6,465 nucleotides of DNA from an uncultured Desulfovibrio sp. (GTDB lineage Bacteria > Desulfobacterota > Desulfovibrionia > Desulfovibrionales > Desulfovibrionaceae), in contig CALBAX010000135.1 in the NCBI GenBank assembly GCA_937926875.1, positions 1 to 6,465 of the forward strand. Direction: 5' to 3'. Positions 5,582 to 6,465 of the stretch are shown piece by piece (position 1 is the stretch's first letter; every line of letters starts with the position of its first letter). The notes beneath the pieces were generated by a model that was not told the DNA's origin, did not search any database, and saw only the letters and a list, made by a program, of their open reading frames with translations. The position numbers and the translations under genes are program-made.

Positions 5582-6465
5582 ATGTTGTATCGCATCATCG
5601 CGGCCTTTTTCCTCCTGCCCGCATCCTTTATAGTCTTTGGACGGGAATGGTTCTCCTCCCTGCGTTTAGGCCCCTGGTATTTTTTCGGCAAGGTCATCAA
5701 GGCTGGTCCCCAGCTTGTCAGAAAACGCGGCAGGCTGTTCAACCTGCTCGTCTTCTATCCCATGCGAGCAGGCATCGAGATCGTGCACCGCAGAGATCTC
5801 AAGTTGGTAATGTGCGCCGCCCTGCGGGTCTGTCTGCGGCCAGTACAATGCCAGCTCGGGATTCCCTCCGGAACTGTCCCCGACGTCGATACGTCCTGTG
5901 ACCTGCCGCCAGCCCCTCCCCTGCCACCCCTGAGCCTGGAATCTCTCGTCAGCATGGTGCAGGCGCCTTCAGTACAGGTCCTGAGCCTCGACATATTCGA
6001 TACCCTGCTGACCCGCCCGGTCGTCGATGACCCGCGGGACATCTTTCATCTTGTCGCTGCCAGGGTCGATGACGCGTTCGATCTGGATTTCGTAGCCCTG
6101 CGCTGGCATGCGGAAAAAGAGTTAGGGGATCCTTACGCCACGCTGGATGATATCTATGCCCATATCCAGCGCAGACACGGACTTTCCCCTGAACTGGCCG
6201 CACGTCTGAAAAAAGAAGAAATGCTGTGTGAGCGTACCCTGTTGCAGCCACGCCCCGACATGCTGGAGCTGTGTCGCGCAGCCCAGGCCGCCGGTAAACG
6301 CATCATTGCTGTCAGCGACATGTACCTTCCCTCGTCGTTTCTGCTCGAAGTGCTGCATGAAAAAGGCTTCGCTGCTGTAGGGACCGTCTATGTCTCAGCA
6401 GAACACAAGGCCCGCAAAAGCGATGCTGGCGCTCTTTTTGAGATCATGCTGCACAAGGAACAGGT
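5582..6465 (+). CDS. HAD-superfamily protein, COG5610-like (3' end cut by window)
   Basis: Open from ATG 5582 through the window end (294 codons plus 2 bases, no stop). Residues 4-19 are a hydrophobic segment (IIAAFFLLPASFIVFG) that could anchor or associate the protein with the membrane; residues about 25-95 are basic and unrecognised; 108-118 are a Pro-rich linker (LPPAPPLPPL). The HAD core starts at 131: motif I is LSLDIFDTLLTR with the nucleophile D137 and acid D140, motif II is IIAVSDMY (241-248) with S245, and motif III is the Lys in ARKSDAG (K279). Motif IV lies beyond the window. The SxDIFDTLL and VSDMYLPS patterns fit COG5610, predicted HAD hydrolases often found in surface-polysaccharide loci and sometimes fused to glycosyltransferases; a C-terminal glycosyltransferase here is possible but unseen. 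The ribosome site is weak (AGAG at 5571-5574, 7 nt before ATG). The catalytic residues are intact, so activity as a phosphohydrolase is plausible; the substrate is unknown. Confidence 0.8.
   Translation, partial: MLYRIIAAFFLLPASFIVFGREWFSSLRLGPWYFFGKVIKAGPQLVRKRGRLFNLLVFYPMRAGIEIVHRRDLKLVMCAALRVCLRPVQCQLGIPSGTVPDVDTSCDLPPAPPLPPLSLESLVSMVQAPSVQVLSLDIFDTLLTRPVVDDPRDIFHLVAARVDDAFDLDFVALRWHAEKELGDPYATLDDIYAHIQRRHGLSPELAARLKKEEMLCERTLLQPRPDMLELCRAAQAAGKRIIAVSDMYLPSSFLLEVLHEKGFAAVGTVYVSAEHKARKSDAGALFEIMLHKEQ

Noticed and set aside
5574..5582. TATATC as a -10 promoter element for the HAD gene
   Set aside because: It directly abuts the start codon, and no -35-like hexamer with suitable spacing is apparent.
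5647..5901. 84-residue + strand open frame overlapping the start of the HAD gene
   Set aside because: It is out of frame with the HAD protein, is rich in Arg and Pro with no domain pattern, and lies within the long open frame starting at 5582 that has HAD motifs.

Overview
This is a GC-rich, fully coding bacterial window with every supported gene on the + strand. It holds most of a type I secretion system (T1SS) operon followed by the start of a gene for a HAD-superfamily protein. T1SS plus a TolC-type channel implies a Gram-negative (diderm) host. The codon style, the PrtD-type exporter and the compact gene order would fit a proteobacterium-like host such as a Desulfovibrionaceae member, but that is only an impression; no taxonomic marker gene is present.

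Layout: (1) 1-1713, a PrtD-type ABC transporter/permease, probably missing its first couple of dozen residues at the window edge and carrying an unusual Gln-rich C-terminal tail. (2) 1706-3136, an HlyD-family periplasmic adaptor whose start codon lies inside the end of the ABC gene (8-nt overlap, perfect AGGAGG ribosome site). (3) 3144-4181, a poorly characterised exported protein with a possible NlpE-like N-terminal half, lying where no core T1SS gene is expected. (4) 4209-5516, a TolC-family outer-membrane channel preceded by a perfect 14-bp palindrome that touches its ribosome site. (5) 5582 to the window end, a HAD-superfamily protein resembling COG5610 hydrolases, with an N-terminal membrane-like segment, truncated by the window end and separated from tolC by a strong hairpin without a T-tract.

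How they work together: the ABC protein would energise export and recognise the C-terminal signal of a substrate, the HlyD-type adaptor bridges the periplasm, and the TolC-type protein forms the exit duct, giving one-step export from cytoplasm to outside. Gene 3 is in the same tight cluster (7 nt after the adaptor, 27 nt before tolC) and is therefore a candidate accessory factor of this secretion system. No substrate (RTX adhesin, protease or lipase) and no LapD/LapG-type control genes lie in the window, so what is secreted cannot be told. The HAD gene may be a separate unit, possibly linked to surface glycan synthesis as COG5610 proteins often are.

There is no intergenic stretch longer than 65 bases, no RNA gene, no CRISPR array and no insertion sequence that I can see. 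The most unusual points are the extra exported protein within the T1SS operon, an in-register A_AAA_AAC slippery run inside it, the palindrome at the tolC ribosome site, and the Gln-rich tail of the ABC protein.
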